From Candidatus Avelusimicrobium cornigerorum (GTDB lineage: Bacteria; Elusimicrobiota; Elusimicrobia; Elusimicrobiales; Elusimicrobiaceae), in NCBI GenBank assembly GCA_002309715.1, contig DBXW01000004.1, positions 1-37,949 on the forward strand: a DNA stretch of 37,949 bases, written 5' to 3'. Numbering within the stretch: the stretch's first letter is position 1; each line of letters opens with the position of its first letter. The notes below the pieces were generated by a model. The model did no database searches. It was not told the DNA's origin and saw nothing but the letters and a program-made list of their open reading frames with translations. A program made the position numbers and the translations under genes. Shown here piece by piece: positions 15,954 to 24,054 of this stretch.

Positions 15954-15993
15954 TAGGTCTTTTTTCAGGGATAAATTAGGTCTTTTGTCCCTG
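15954..15993 (+). promoter_or_regulatory. Two TAGGTC boxes upstream of the secreted-protein gene at 16060
   Basis: TAGGTCTTTT occurs at 15954 and again at 15977, 23 bp apart. The second box lies within a hairpin formed by CAGGGA (15966-15971) and TCCCTG (15988-15993). The box matches the TAGGCCTTTT elements upstream of other exported-protein genes here. Confidence 0.4.
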
Positions 15994-16059
15994 TCGCCGG
16001 CAGTGGAAAATAAAGTAGATTTAGAGTATATGTACCTTTACTACATAAGGAGGTCGTTC

Positions 16060-17271
16060 ATGAAGTGCAGTAAAAAAATAATCGGGATGCTGACGCTGTC
16101 GCTCTTAATGCCGGCGGTAGCACAGGCGCAATTTGGTAAGGTGGTTGCCACCGGTTCCAAAGCGCTTGTGGAAAAATTGGCGGCTGAAGGAATAGAAAAC
16201 GGAACCCAAGCATTAAAAACAACCATAAAAAACGGAAAATGTACGGTACCGTATAGTAATGATCCGGAACTGTTGTCTACTAAAGGTTTTCCTACCAACA
16301 AAGATTTCTTGCGAAAGTTAAATCATAAAGCCGATAATCTGCGCAGAGACCTTCTTAAAAATGTGGTTGACGAAGAAGTCAAACGCCAGGCCGACTTGCC
16401 TTTAACGCAACGCAACGTGCTGAAATATTCCAATGCCGATTTGGTACGGTTTGATATCTATAACCAACAATCCCAAAGTGCTATCAGCCTGCTTGCACGT
16501 AAGGATATGCAACTCGTTTCCCCAAAAGAAGCAATAAACACTACCGGCCGCATTTTTAAAGCATTAAATCAAGAATATATCCCGGCCGATAAGGTAACTT
16601 CGTTTTTACAAGACGGTACGCTGATTCCTTACGTGGCTCAAGAAGCGGCACACGGATTTATAGAACACGCTTTTGTAATTCAACAAACCACCTCTCAAGA
16701 CATAATCGGTTTGCCCAACGGGATGTTGCTGACGATACCGAAGTATATGCTTGTTAAAATTCCGCTAAATACACCGAACTTTGAGGGACGTTTTGCCCGG
16801 GAAATGGCCAAATTCGCTGCCCACACAAGAACGATGTTGTATGCGGATAAAATGCAAGGTTTTATTTATAAAAACGGTGCGATTGTAGGCGAAAAAAATG
16901 CCGACCAAGTATATCGCGAATTAAAAGCGTATTTTGAAGATGCGCTTGTGTCCGAAAAATATTTGTTCGTCAATAAAAGAACCCCGGTGCTTTTGCGCGT
17001 AGATGAATTGCTGTATGAAACCCCTGCACCGACTACTTGGGTGGATAGCCAAAACGTCTACGTTTTAACCAAAGACGTCACAGTGGCTAATGCCATGCCC
17101 GAATTCGGTGCGTCTGCCGGTATTACCACCTATTCCGTACAATTACCCGCCGGATCGCGGGTGATTCGGAGCGAAGACGGCTATGTGTGGCGGGTGCTCT
17201 CGCCCGAAGAGTTCGCCCGGTTTTACACGCCGGCGCCCGCGCAGAAACCGGCGGAGATTCCGGCCGATTAG
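16060..17271 (+). CDS. Secreted protein of unknown function
   Basis: The start is ATG 16060 with a perfect AAGGAGG seven bases upstream; the longer open frame from 15922 lacks such a site. The 403-residue product has a signal peptide ending VAQAQ (about 25), as in its neighbours, and FGKVVATGSKALVEKLA after it. A glutamine- and charge-rich helical region follows. The C-terminal part (about 215-390) contains repeated beta-like stretches and the sequence VYRELKAYFEDALVSEKYLFV. It ends with a proline-rich tail (TPAPAQKPAEIPAD). No ankyrin repeats or catalytic motifs are visible. Family unknown. Confidence 0.8.
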   Translation: MKCSKKIIGMLTLSLLMPAVAQAQFGKVVATGSKALVEKLAAEGIENGTQALKTTIKNGKCTVPYSNDPELLSTKGFPTNKDFLRKLNHKADNLRRDLLKNVVDEEVKRQADLPLTQRNVLKYSNADLVRFDIYNQQSQSAISLLARKDMQLVSPKEAINTTGRIFKALNQEYIPADKVTSFLQDGTLIPYVAQEAAHGFIEHAFVIQQTTSQDIIGLPNGMLLTIPKYMLVKIPLNTPNFEGRFAREMAKFAAHTRTMLYADKMQGFIYKNGAIVGEKNADQVYRELKAYFEDALVSEKYLFVNKRTPVLLRVDELLYETPAPTTWVDSQNVYVLTKDVTVANAMPEFGASAGITTYSVQLPAGSRVIRSEDGYVWRVLSPEEFARFYTPAPAQKPAEIPAD

Positions 17272-17305
17272 CACGTTAACGCCGATATAGAAAAACTTTT
17301 CTCTC

Positions 17306-17331
17306 CCCCCGATTTATTCGGGGGTTATTTT
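17306..17331 (+). terminator. Intrinsic terminator after the gene at 16060
   Basis: CCCCCGA (17306-17312), loop TTTAT, TCGGGGG (17318-17324), then TTATTTT. Confidence 0.85.
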
Positions 17332-17358
17332 CCGGTTTGTGGTACAGGCAACAATATC

Positions 17359-17426
17359 TGGGCCTTATGGGTAATTGATAAGTAGGCCCAAAAAATTAGC
17401 GGATATGGGCCTTTGGGCCGTGGCAC
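17359..17426 (+). promoter_or_regulatory. 35-bp TAGGYC element and inverted repeat upstream of the gene at 17487
   Basis: GGCCTTATGGGTAA, eight bases, then TAGGCCCAAAAAA (17361-17395) matches the block at 7338-7372 in length and ends. TGGGCCT (17359) and AGGCCCA (17384) also form an inverted repeat. A further GGGCC-TTT-GGGCC direct repeat follows near 17417-17429. A weak promoter, TGGCAC with a 17-bp spacer and TAGTAT, lies just downstream. Confidence 0.45.
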
Positions 17427-17486
17427 ATGGTTGCGTTTTTATTTAGTATTAAAGGGTAGGGGTTTAAAAATTAAGAGGCGGAAAAC

Positions 17487-19046
17487 ATGAAAGAAAATAA
17501 TTTAGTTCAAATACTCGGTATTTGTCTGCTTGGCATTTTATGCTTGCCGGCGGTAGCACAGGCCCAAACTTGGAAGGCGGTTGGAGAAGGCGCTGCCAAA
17601 GTTTATAAAGAATTCGGTGGCACGGTTAAATATACGCAAAAAGTAGGCGCGGCTACGCCGGTTTTAAAAAAATCATTCGCGTTGCCCGGCAAAATTGAAA
17701 AAGCCGTTGAAGAGGCCCGTAAGGCCGCTCAATTTAGCGCAGAAGTTGCAAGCCCCAGTGTAACCGAAGGGGCGAAAGGATCTCGCGTCAATCTGCCGAT
17801 ACAAACCGACGAACACATAAAAACTATAGGTGTTCAACCGACTACCGGGAAATCGTTTGCGTCAAGCCCGACGAAATATTATTCCATGAGTAACTACGCT
17901 TCTCAAAGTGACGTGGCCGTGCTGAGTGAAGATGTTCCTCTCCGGATGACGAAATTAGATGATATAAATGCCTTGCTAGACCAAACGAGTCTTTGTAAAG
18001 GAACTCGCCATGAAATCATCCGTCAAGCCCAAGAGAAAAATTGCACGATTGATGAAGTAAAAGACCTAATCGGGGATGCGTTAATTGAATTTGCCGCCCA
18101 AGAAGCATTGCTCGTTAATACAAACGCTATTGGCGAAAATATGCTTTTTGAAATCAATCAGGCTATTAGCAAGTATAAACTAAGTATTAAGCAAGTGGAG
18201 AAATTGATAGGAGATATAAAAAGACAATTTTTAAATCCCAGCCAAATTGCAGACCAAGCCGAAAAGATTGTACAACAGATGCAGGCGCTTGAAACAGGCG
18301 ACACAAAAGCCTTGGCAGAGTTGACCAAGATACCGGCAGACCAACTTCGTATTTCCCAAACGTCGGCAGAAACGTCTTTACTTTCTCCGGCCGAACAAGC
18401 GGTTGAATATTCCTTTTTTGAAGGATTTTACGACGGTCGTACGAAAACTGCTTTAGAGATTGAAAAATTCAAGGCAGAGAAAGAATCCGTTCTTATTGAA
18501 AAATACGGACAAATAGAAGTATATGCACGCAGAGATTGGGAAAAAATTGTAGTCATAGACGCGGAATTTAAAACGATATCCTATTATTTACCCAAATACT
18601 ATTTGGTCATTTATAAACCCAAATATATACCCGATACCGCCAGTGCAGTTGATGCCATAGAGTTCCCGGCCATTTGGGATTCGGTAGGTACGGAGCAGGC
18701 TTTTATAGATGTAGTTACCGATAGGCATTTAAGTCTCCGCCAAGCCAAAGAATTAGCCCGCGCCGTAAAAGGGCAGAAATTTACGTATGAAACATTAACC
18801 GCGTGGATAGACGAGCAAGAATATTTCCCGATATCGTATGTGACGGAAATACTTTCTAACAAAACGCTTTATGAAATTGCCAAAGAAATTGGTTTGCACG
18901 AAGAGGTTATTGAGGCTTTCCGGATAACGGCGCGCGGGCATTATCTCACGTGGAAAGAGGCCGAAGAATTTGCCCAGGCTATCAAAGAAAATAATTTGGA
19001 AATCCGATATTTTGATGATTTGGCTCAAATTATGTTTAAAAAATAA
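17487..19046 (+). CDS. Secreted modular protein with TKYYSMSN motif and helical repeats
   Basis: The 519-residue protein has a signal peptide ending VAQAQ (27). It then has WKAVGEGAAKVYKEFGG (29-45), GKIEKAVEEARKAAQ (68-82) and TKYYSMSN (129-136), all shared with the next gene. The rest is largely helical. Four copies of a ~20-residue unit stand out at about 181-201, 227-246, 410-429 and 480-500, with the pattern [KR][YH]xLS[IL][KR]QxxELxxA[IV]K. Examples are KYKLSIKQVEKLIGDIK and RHLSLRQAKELARAVK. No enzyme motif is visible. AGAGG precedes the ATG. I know of no family with this layout. Confidence 0.82.
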   Translation: MKENNLVQILGICLLGILCLPAVAQAQTWKAVGEGAAKVYKEFGGTVKYTQKVGAATPVLKKSFALPGKIEKAVEEARKAAQFSAEVASPSVTEGAKGSRVNLPIQTDEHIKTIGVQPTTGKSFASSPTKYYSMSNYASQSDVAVLSEDVPLRMTKLDDINALLDQTSLCKGTRHEIIRQAQEKNCTIDEVKDLIGDALIEFAAQEALLVNTNAIGENMLFEINQAISKYKLSIKQVEKLIGDIKRQFLNPSQIADQAEKIVQQMQALETGDTKALAELTKIPADQLRISQTSAETSLLSPAEQAVEYSFFEGFYDGRTKTALEIEKFKAEKESVLIEKYGQIEVYARRDWEKIVVIDAEFKTISYYLPKYYLVIYKPKYIPDTASAVDAIEFPAIWDSVGTEQAFIDVVTDRHLSLRQAKELARAVKGQKFTYETLTAWIDEQEYFPISYVTEILSNKTLYEIAKEIGLHEEVIEAFRITARGHYLTWKEAEEFAQAIKENNLEIRYFDDLAQIMFKK

Positions 19047-19115
19047 ATTTTTCCATTGGACAGGTTGGGAGTAGATTTTAGCAACAGGATTTGTAAAAAT
19101 TATTAGGAGGAAAAC

Positions 19116-20756
19116 ATGAAAAAGAGTCGTTTAGCAAAAGTAGTAGGTGCGGGTTTGGTAAGCGTTTTATGCTTGCCTACTGTCGCCCAGGCGCAGAATT
19201 GGAAGGCGGCCGGAGAAGGCGTCATTAAAGTGTATAAAGAATTAGGTGGCGTTAAATATGCCCAAAAAGTAGGCACGGCTACACCTACGGTTAAAAATGC
19301 GGCCACGTTGTCCGGCAAAATTGAAAAAGCTGTTGAAGAGACTCGCAAGGCCGCTCAAGTCAGCAATGAGATGGCAAAGACCGGAGTAACGGCCGGCGCA
19401 AAAGAATCAGCCATCAATCTTTCTAAACAATTTGGTGAACAAATGAAAAATGCGGCGGATCAAGTATCTTTATCCCGGGCTGCCGGAAAGCCGCTTGCGT
19501 CAAACCCGACTAAATACTATTCTATGAGTAATACGGGAGAAAAATCTTCCACGCTGACCGAGCCAATTTCCTCGGAGCCGCTGGGAGCGTTGTATCAATC
19601 CCAATTTGACAATTTTTTCAATCAACTCTTTGATGAAATGGTTTTTGCTTCGGGAGAGAAACATATTGATTGGAGCAAATTTCCGGCTACCCGCGAGGAG
19701 CAAGTGAAATTTTTAAGAAATTACGCAGATGGGTTAAATGATGAAATGCAGGCTGCCTTTTACGTGCACACGTCACTTGATAAGCCGTTTTTGGCGAAGA
19801 TTGCGTGGGTATCAGATAAATATAATTTGAATGCTCAAAATTTTATTATCACGGCGGATTATGAAGCCAACGCATATAGAGAAAAAATATATGACGCCTA
19901 TAATATTTCGGCCGGCTTAACGGACGCCATAGAGATGGCGGTTGCGAAGTATCACATCAATATCAAACAAACCGACGAATTAACGCGGGCCGTGCGTGAT
20001 TTAAAACTGGGAGAAAAAGAACAAGTTTTGGCCAAAGCCGAAGAAATGTTTGGGAAAACAAAATATTACGGTATGGCTAACAAAGCCGAAAAAATCCCCG
20101 CACTAACGGTGAAGGTTCCTAAAATATCAAAGGATAAAATTTACGGACTGCCGCCCGCCGTTCAACAAGGGTATTTCAATGGCATTATTGAGAATATGAT
20201 CAGCGAGGCCGCTCGTAAAGAACATGGCGTGGAAATTGATTGGGATAAGGTCTTGTTTTATGGGGCAAATCAAGATAAACTCATAAGAGAGTACGTAGAT
20301 GGGTTAAACGACGAAATGCAAGAAATGTTTTATCACCGCGTATCGCTTGATAAAGCCACACAAGCCAAAATTGCGTGGGCAGCGTCAACCTATAATTTGA
20401 GCAATTGCGCTAACTTGCTCGCTGCTGCTGATTTGACCTTACAAAAGTTTAGAGAGGTAGTACTGGAGAGACCTTACTATTTCTTAACTGATGATGCGAA
20501 GAAAGCGTTAAGTATGGTGGCGGCAAAGTACCGTCTTGCTATTATAGAATTAGATGACTTTGCGGGAACGGTCTATTTTTCAGAACTTAAGGATCCGGAA
20601 GCCATCTTACAACTGGCCGAAAAAAAATTCGGAGCAAAATTAGACAAAACCGTAAAAAGTAACAGCGTCCAATACGGTGGTGATGATGCAGGCGCTGACA
20701 CAGATATGTCCCCCTTCTTTGATGAGGGCGGAGACGTGCTTGACGACTTCTTTTAA
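19116..20756 (+). CDS. Secreted modular protein, duplicated paralogue of the gene at 17487
   Basis: The 546-residue protein repeats the upstream gene's front end almost exactly: signal peptide to VAQAQ, WKAAGEGVIKVYKELGG, GKIEKAVEETRKAAQ and TKYYSMSN (132-139). The remainder consists of two homologous units of about 185-190 residues, each opened by the KYY motif (TKYYSM at 132, TKYYGM at 315). Shared landmarks are IDW (184, 374), YxDGLNDEMQ (203, 393), SLDK and AKIAW (227, 417). Each ends in the KYxxxI-type helix seen in the neighbour. The C-terminus is acidic (GDDAGADTDMSPFF). A strong AGGAGG site precedes the ATG. A terminator follows. Function unknown. Confidence 0.82.
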   Translation: MKKSRLAKVVGAGLVSVLCLPTVAQAQNWKAAGEGVIKVYKELGGVKYAQKVGTATPTVKNAATLSGKIEKAVEETRKAAQVSNEMAKTGVTAGAKESAINLSKQFGEQMKNAADQVSLSRAAGKPLASNPTKYYSMSNTGEKSSTLTEPISSEPLGALYQSQFDNFFNQLFDEMVFASGEKHIDWSKFPATREEQVKFLRNYADGLNDEMQAAFYVHTSLDKPFLAKIAWVSDKYNLNAQNFIITADYEANAYREKIYDAYNISAGLTDAIEMAVAKYHINIKQTDELTRAVRDLKLGEKEQVLAKAEEMFGKTKYYGMANKAEKIPALTVKVPKISKDKIYGLPPAVQQGYFNGIIENMISEAARKEHGVEIDWDKVLFYGANQDKLIREYVDGLNDEMQEMFYHRVSLDKATQAKIAWAASTYNLSNCANLLAAADLTLQKFREVVLERPYYFLTDDAKKALSMVAAKYRLAIIELDDFAGTVYFSELKDPEAILQLAEKKFGAKLDKTVKSNSVQYGGDDAGADTDMSPFFDEGGDVLDDFF

Positions 20757-20788
20757 TCAAACAATCGGTGGCACATAAAGAAGTAAAA

Positions 20789-20821
20789 ACTCCCCGGGTT
20801 CATCCCCGGGGAGTCGTTTTT
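20789..20821. terminator. Bidirectional terminator between convergent genes
   Basis: ACTCCCCGGG (20789-20798) pairs perfectly with CCCGGGGAGT (20805-20814). A T-run follows on the plus strand (CGTTTTT) and another on the minus strand, so it can serve both the gene at 19116 and lpxK. Confidence 0.9.
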
Positions 20822-20838
20822 ATAAGAAGAAAAAACTA

Positions 20839-21939
20839 CTAATTTTTTATCTTGGCAAAGCCGGGATAGAGCGCGTCCATAAATTTATCCATTTCGCTCT
20901 CCCCCCCGCGTATCTTTAGATTGATAGACAAGATATACACGTCTTTTTTGAGAATATCCCGCCAATTATCGGGGAATTTAACAAAGTCCTTAAATGTGGT
21001 AATTAAAGGCAAGTCTCCGCGGGTTTGCTCAAAGGTGCGCAAGTGTTCTTCGGTATAGAATTGATGGTCGGCAAAACGCCACTTTTGTTTAAGTTCCAAG
21101 CCTAACCCTTCTAACGTATTTTCAAAAGTTTCCGGGCTACCCAGCGCACTAAAACATGCTACCGGCCCTTTAATATCTTTTAAAGCCACTTGTTTTGCGC
21201 TACAAATATCCATGTAATATTCCGGCTCGTGGACACTTTCCAAAATAACGACTTCGTCATTTTGTTCGCGTATTTTGTCTTTTATATCTTCTAAGGCACG
21301 CTCGGACACCTGATTGCAGTGGGTAAGCACGACTAAAGACGCTCGGTTAAACGCGCTTAACGGCTCGCGCAAAATGCCGTAGGGCAGCAAATGATTATTG
21401 CCAAAAGGATTTTTTGCATCTACTAAAATAATGTTAGCGTCGCGGTGCAAACGCAAATGTTGCAATCCGTCGTCTAATAAAATAATTTGGCTTCTAAAAC
21501 GGCGCAACGCTTCGGTAGCGGCTTCGGTGCGGTTGGGCGAAATAACAATCGGTACTTTATATTGGCTGAGAATACGGCTCATCATAAAGGGTTCGTCGCC
21601 TGCGGAACGCCAATCGGTTTCCGGGTTATCAAATAAAATAACGGGCTTGTCAGTTTTTTGACGCCGCTTGTATCCCCGCGAAACAATCGCCACGCGCACG
21701 CCGGCTTTGGCTAACGTGGTCGCTGCCAATAAAACAGCGGTCGTTTTTCCGGTTCCTCCGGCGGTAATGTTTCCAATACACACCACCCGAGAATTGACAC
21801 TTTGCACGGCCTTCCATCCTTTTTTGTATAAACCCTGGTGGAGGGCTACTCCTAAACCATAAAATTTAGAAGCGGTCCATAAGGCCGCGCGGCCTAAACA
21901 ATTGTGTTCCAGCGTTTCCTTTACGTTCGCTAAATCCAT
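20839..21939 (-). CDS. lpxK: Tetraacyldisaccharide 4'-kinase
   Basis: LpxK phosphorylates the 4' position of the lipid A precursor at the inner membrane. The 366-residue protein has the characteristic Walker A GNITAGGTGKTT (56-67), VAIVSRGYKR, a GDEPFMM motif, LLDDGLQHLRLHRD and NPFGNNHLLPYGILREPL. I chose ATG 21939 because AGGTG lies seven bases upstream; a GTG at 21948 is less likely. It is divergent from an lpxL-type acyltransferase. Together they show that the organism makes lipid A. Confidence 0.96.
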   Translation of the reverse strand: MDLANVKETLEHNCLGRAALWTASKFYGLGVALHQGLYKKGWKAVQSVNSRVVCIGNITAGGTGKTTAVLLAATTLAKAGVRVAIVSRGYKRRQKTDKPVILFDNPETDWRSAGDEPFMMSRILSQYKVPIVISPNRTEAATEALRRFRSQIILLDDGLQHLRLHRDANIILVDAKNPFGNNHLLPYGILREPLSAFNRASLVVLTHCNQVSERALEDIKDKIREQNDEVVILESVHEPEYYMDICSAKQVALKDIKGPVACFSALGSPETFENTLEGLGLELKQKWRFADHQFYTEEHLRTFEQTRGDLPLITTFKDFVKFPDNWRDILKKDVYILSINLKIRGGESEMDKFMDALYPGFAKIKN

Positions 21940-22023
21940 AAAGCGCACCTAATTAAAAATATCTTATACATTTTAACATTTTCCGCGCACTTTTTACGGT
22001 TTTTTTACTTCAGTTAAAATTTG

Positions 22024-22029
22024 TATAAT
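22024..22029 (+). promoter_or_regulatory. -10 box six bases before the acyltransferase ATG, likely leaderless
   Basis: TATAAT, then GAAAAT, then ATG at 22036. There is no Shine-Dalgarno sequence. Confidence 0.55.
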
Positions 22030-22035
22030 GAAAAT

Positions 22036-22980
22036 ATGACCAAAAACCGCTTCAAAAAGACTCCCTTACACTACGTTCAATACCTGGCACTTAAAGCCGT
22101 ATGCGTGACGGTTAGTGCATTACCCTATCGTCTGGCGGTCTGTTTGGCACGCCGTTTAGTGGGGGCCACTCGCTTTATTTTACGCAGTCGTTTTAACCGA
22201 ACGGTTCGTGATATTCAAAAAGCATTTCCTGATAAATCTTCCGAGCAAGCCCGTCAAATTGCCATAGAATCGTGGGAAAATATGGGGGTTATCATGGCGG
22301 AATTTTTGCAACTATCCGCTATGAACGTGGAAAAATTTAAAACATATTGCCGCATAGAAGGGATAGAAAAATTACGCCAAGCCGAAGGTACAACCGGAGG
22401 GATAATTCATATTGGACATTTTACGAATTGGGAAGCGTTTGGGTTAGCGGCCTCGGCCTATGGATTTGAAAAAGCCGTGCTTGCTCAGCGGGTGGACAAC
22501 CCGTACGTTGACGAAGAAATCAATCGGTTACGCAATGTTTTTTCCGGTACGACGCTTTACAGCAATCACGAAGATAAACCCTTTTTTACGTGTAGGCGTT
22601 GGATTGGGCGTAAACACATGGTAGGTATTTTATTTGACCAAAACACTATTACCGGGGAAATGTGGTTTTCGTTTATGGGACGCACGGCGGCCTTTGCGCC
22701 GATTACGGCACTTTTGGCTATTAAAGCACAAGTTCCGGTGTTCCCGGTCAATGTATCGCGCCAGAAAGACGGAAAACTCGTTTGTACCGTTTATGATCCG
22801 GTACTTCCCCCCAAAGAATATACTATGCCTAACGTGCGTCAATTTACCAAAACTTTGATAGGGTATTACGAAGATTGGCTCCGTCAAAACCCGGGCAGTT
22901 GGTTGTGGGCGCACAACCGTTGGAAACGGGAAGAGGAAGGCAACCGTTATTTAGCCGCTCATCCGGAAGAACGTATATGA
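22036..22980 (+). CDS. Lipid A biosynthesis acyltransferase (LpxL/HtrB family)
   Basis: Members transfer a secondary acyl chain to KDO-lipid A or a precursor. The 314-residue protein has an N-terminal hydrophobic anchor (about 20-47) and the catalytic HX4E motif HFTNWE (His128, Glu133). It also has the conserved FDQNT and PVFPVNVSR segments, and ends WLWAHNRWKREEEG. The in-frame TTG at 22021 lies inside the promoter, so ATG 22036 is the likely start. Which position it acylates cannot be told from sequence. It overlaps the next gene by ATGA. Confidence 0.93.
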   Translation: MTKNRFKKTPLHYVQYLALKAVCVTVSALPYRLAVCLARRLVGATRFILRSRFNRTVRDIQKAFPDKSSEQARQIAIESWENMGVIMAEFLQLSAMNVEKFKTYCRIEGIEKLRQAEGTTGGIIHIGHFTNWEAFGLAASAYGFEKAVLAQRVDNPYVDEEINRLRNVFSGTTLYSNHEDKPFFTCRRWIGRKHMVGILFDQNTITGEMWFSFMGRTAAFAPITALLAIKAQVPVFPVNVSRQKDGKLVCTVYDPVLPPKEYTMPNVRQFTKTLIGYYEDWLRQNPGSWLWAHNRWKREEEGNRYLAAHPEERI

Positions 22981-24020
22981 AAAAATATCTAATTCTACTA
23001 ATTGTCAGTATCTGTTGTGCCGGTTGTTTTTGGCATAAAACTTCTCAGCCTAAAGTTTCTACCGTTCCCCAAGAACAAACTGCTGTGCTTATTCCTGCCG
23101 CGCAGTTCGCAAATGAAAATGCGGCACAACCCGCCATAAAATCCCCCACTTCTTCCCAGAGAGCATCTGCCGAAACAGAGTTTATTTCGCCCCAAGACAA
23201 ACCCACTATCCCGGCGGAAAAATGGGCGGATCCAGTGCCGGACCAAGCCGTATTTAAAGATGAGCCGCTTATTTCATTGGAAGGTCGCTCCTTAAGTCCG
23301 TTTGCAGCACTAACGCCGACTTCTGATAAACAAATTCCGTCGGCATGGAAGGGAGAGCAACTCAAATACGGGTTATACTATTCCTTTGTTAAAGTGGGTA
23401 CTGCATACATTAAAAACCGAGGGCTAGTGGATATTGACGGCCGGTCGGCATACGTTTTACAAACTTCCGCCTTTTCGGCTTCGGTAATTGATAAAGTTTT
23501 TAAAGTGCGCGATATTAACTTATCGTGGCTAGACGCTAAAAATTTTTATTCATTAGGTTACAGTCAAAGTTTACGTGAAGGAAATTACCGACGGGATGAG
23601 TGGGTGTCTTTTGATTACGATACCAATACCTATCGTGGAGAAGTGACCAAAAAATCGGGTACGCGTACTTTCTCCGGGCAGTTGGCTCACCCGGTGTTAG
23701 ACATGCTCACCTCTCTTTATTTTGTGCGCGGACAACCTTTACAAGATAACCAAGATGTCGTATTTGATATTTTAAACCGGGAAGAGCAATATCCGTTGGT
23801 GGTCAAAATTATCAAACGCGAAACCGTTAAAACACCGGCAGGCAAATTCAAATGCGTGGTGGTAGAGCCGCAATTTCGCGGGGAAGGCATTTTTGTCAGC
23901 AAGGGTAAGAGCCTTCAAGTATGGCTTACCGATGACGAGCGGAAATTGCCCGTCAAGATGAAAACGGAAGTTTTTATCGGCAGTGTCAGTGCGGAACTGT
24001 TGGAATATAAGTACAATTAA
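22977..24020 (+). CDS. DUF3108 family exported protein
   Basis: The start is ATG 22977, overlapping the acyltransferase stop (ATGA). The 347-residue product begins with a lipoprotein-like signal peptide (MKKYLILLIVSICCAGC), although the residue at -3 of the cysteine is unusual. A proline/serine-rich linker (about 20-120) follows, then the DUF3108 beta domain. That domain contains GEQLKYGLYYSFVKVGTAYI (as GEQLKYGLYYSF), DMLTSLYFVRG and the final VFIGSVSAELLEYKY. DUF3108 proteins are periplasmic or outer-membrane proteins often near LPS genes; their role is not settled. The LPS context here is consistent with that. Confidence 0.85.
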   Translation: MKKYLILLIVSICCAGCFWHKTSQPKVSTVPQEQTAVLIPAAQFANENAAQPAIKSPTSSQRASAETEFISPQDKPTIPAEKWADPVPDQAVFKDEPLISLEGRSLSPFAALTPTSDKQIPSAWKGEQLKYGLYYSFVKVGTAYIKNRGLVDIDGRSAYVLQTSAFSASVIDKVFKVRDINLSWLDAKNFYSLGYSQSLREGNYRRDEWVSFDYDTNTYRGEVTKKSGTRTFSGQLAHPVLDMLTSLYFVRGQPLQDNQDVVFDILNREEQYPLVVKIIKRETVKTPAGKFKCVVVEPQFRGEGIFVSKGKSLQVWLTDDERKLPVKMKTEVFIGSVSAELLEYKYN

Positions 24021-24054
24021 ATATATAATGAAATATCCCTTAAGGAGATAACTT

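Noticed and set aside
15922..16059. Upstream extension of the frame at 16060
   Set aside because: It would bury the signal peptide and cover the TAGGTC elements; ATG 16060 has a perfect AAGGAGG site.
17415..17435. Sigma-54-like promoter (TGGCAC ... TTGC) before the gene at 17487
   Set aside because: The GG to GC spacing is nine bases, not the strict ten, so a sigma-54 site is unlikely.
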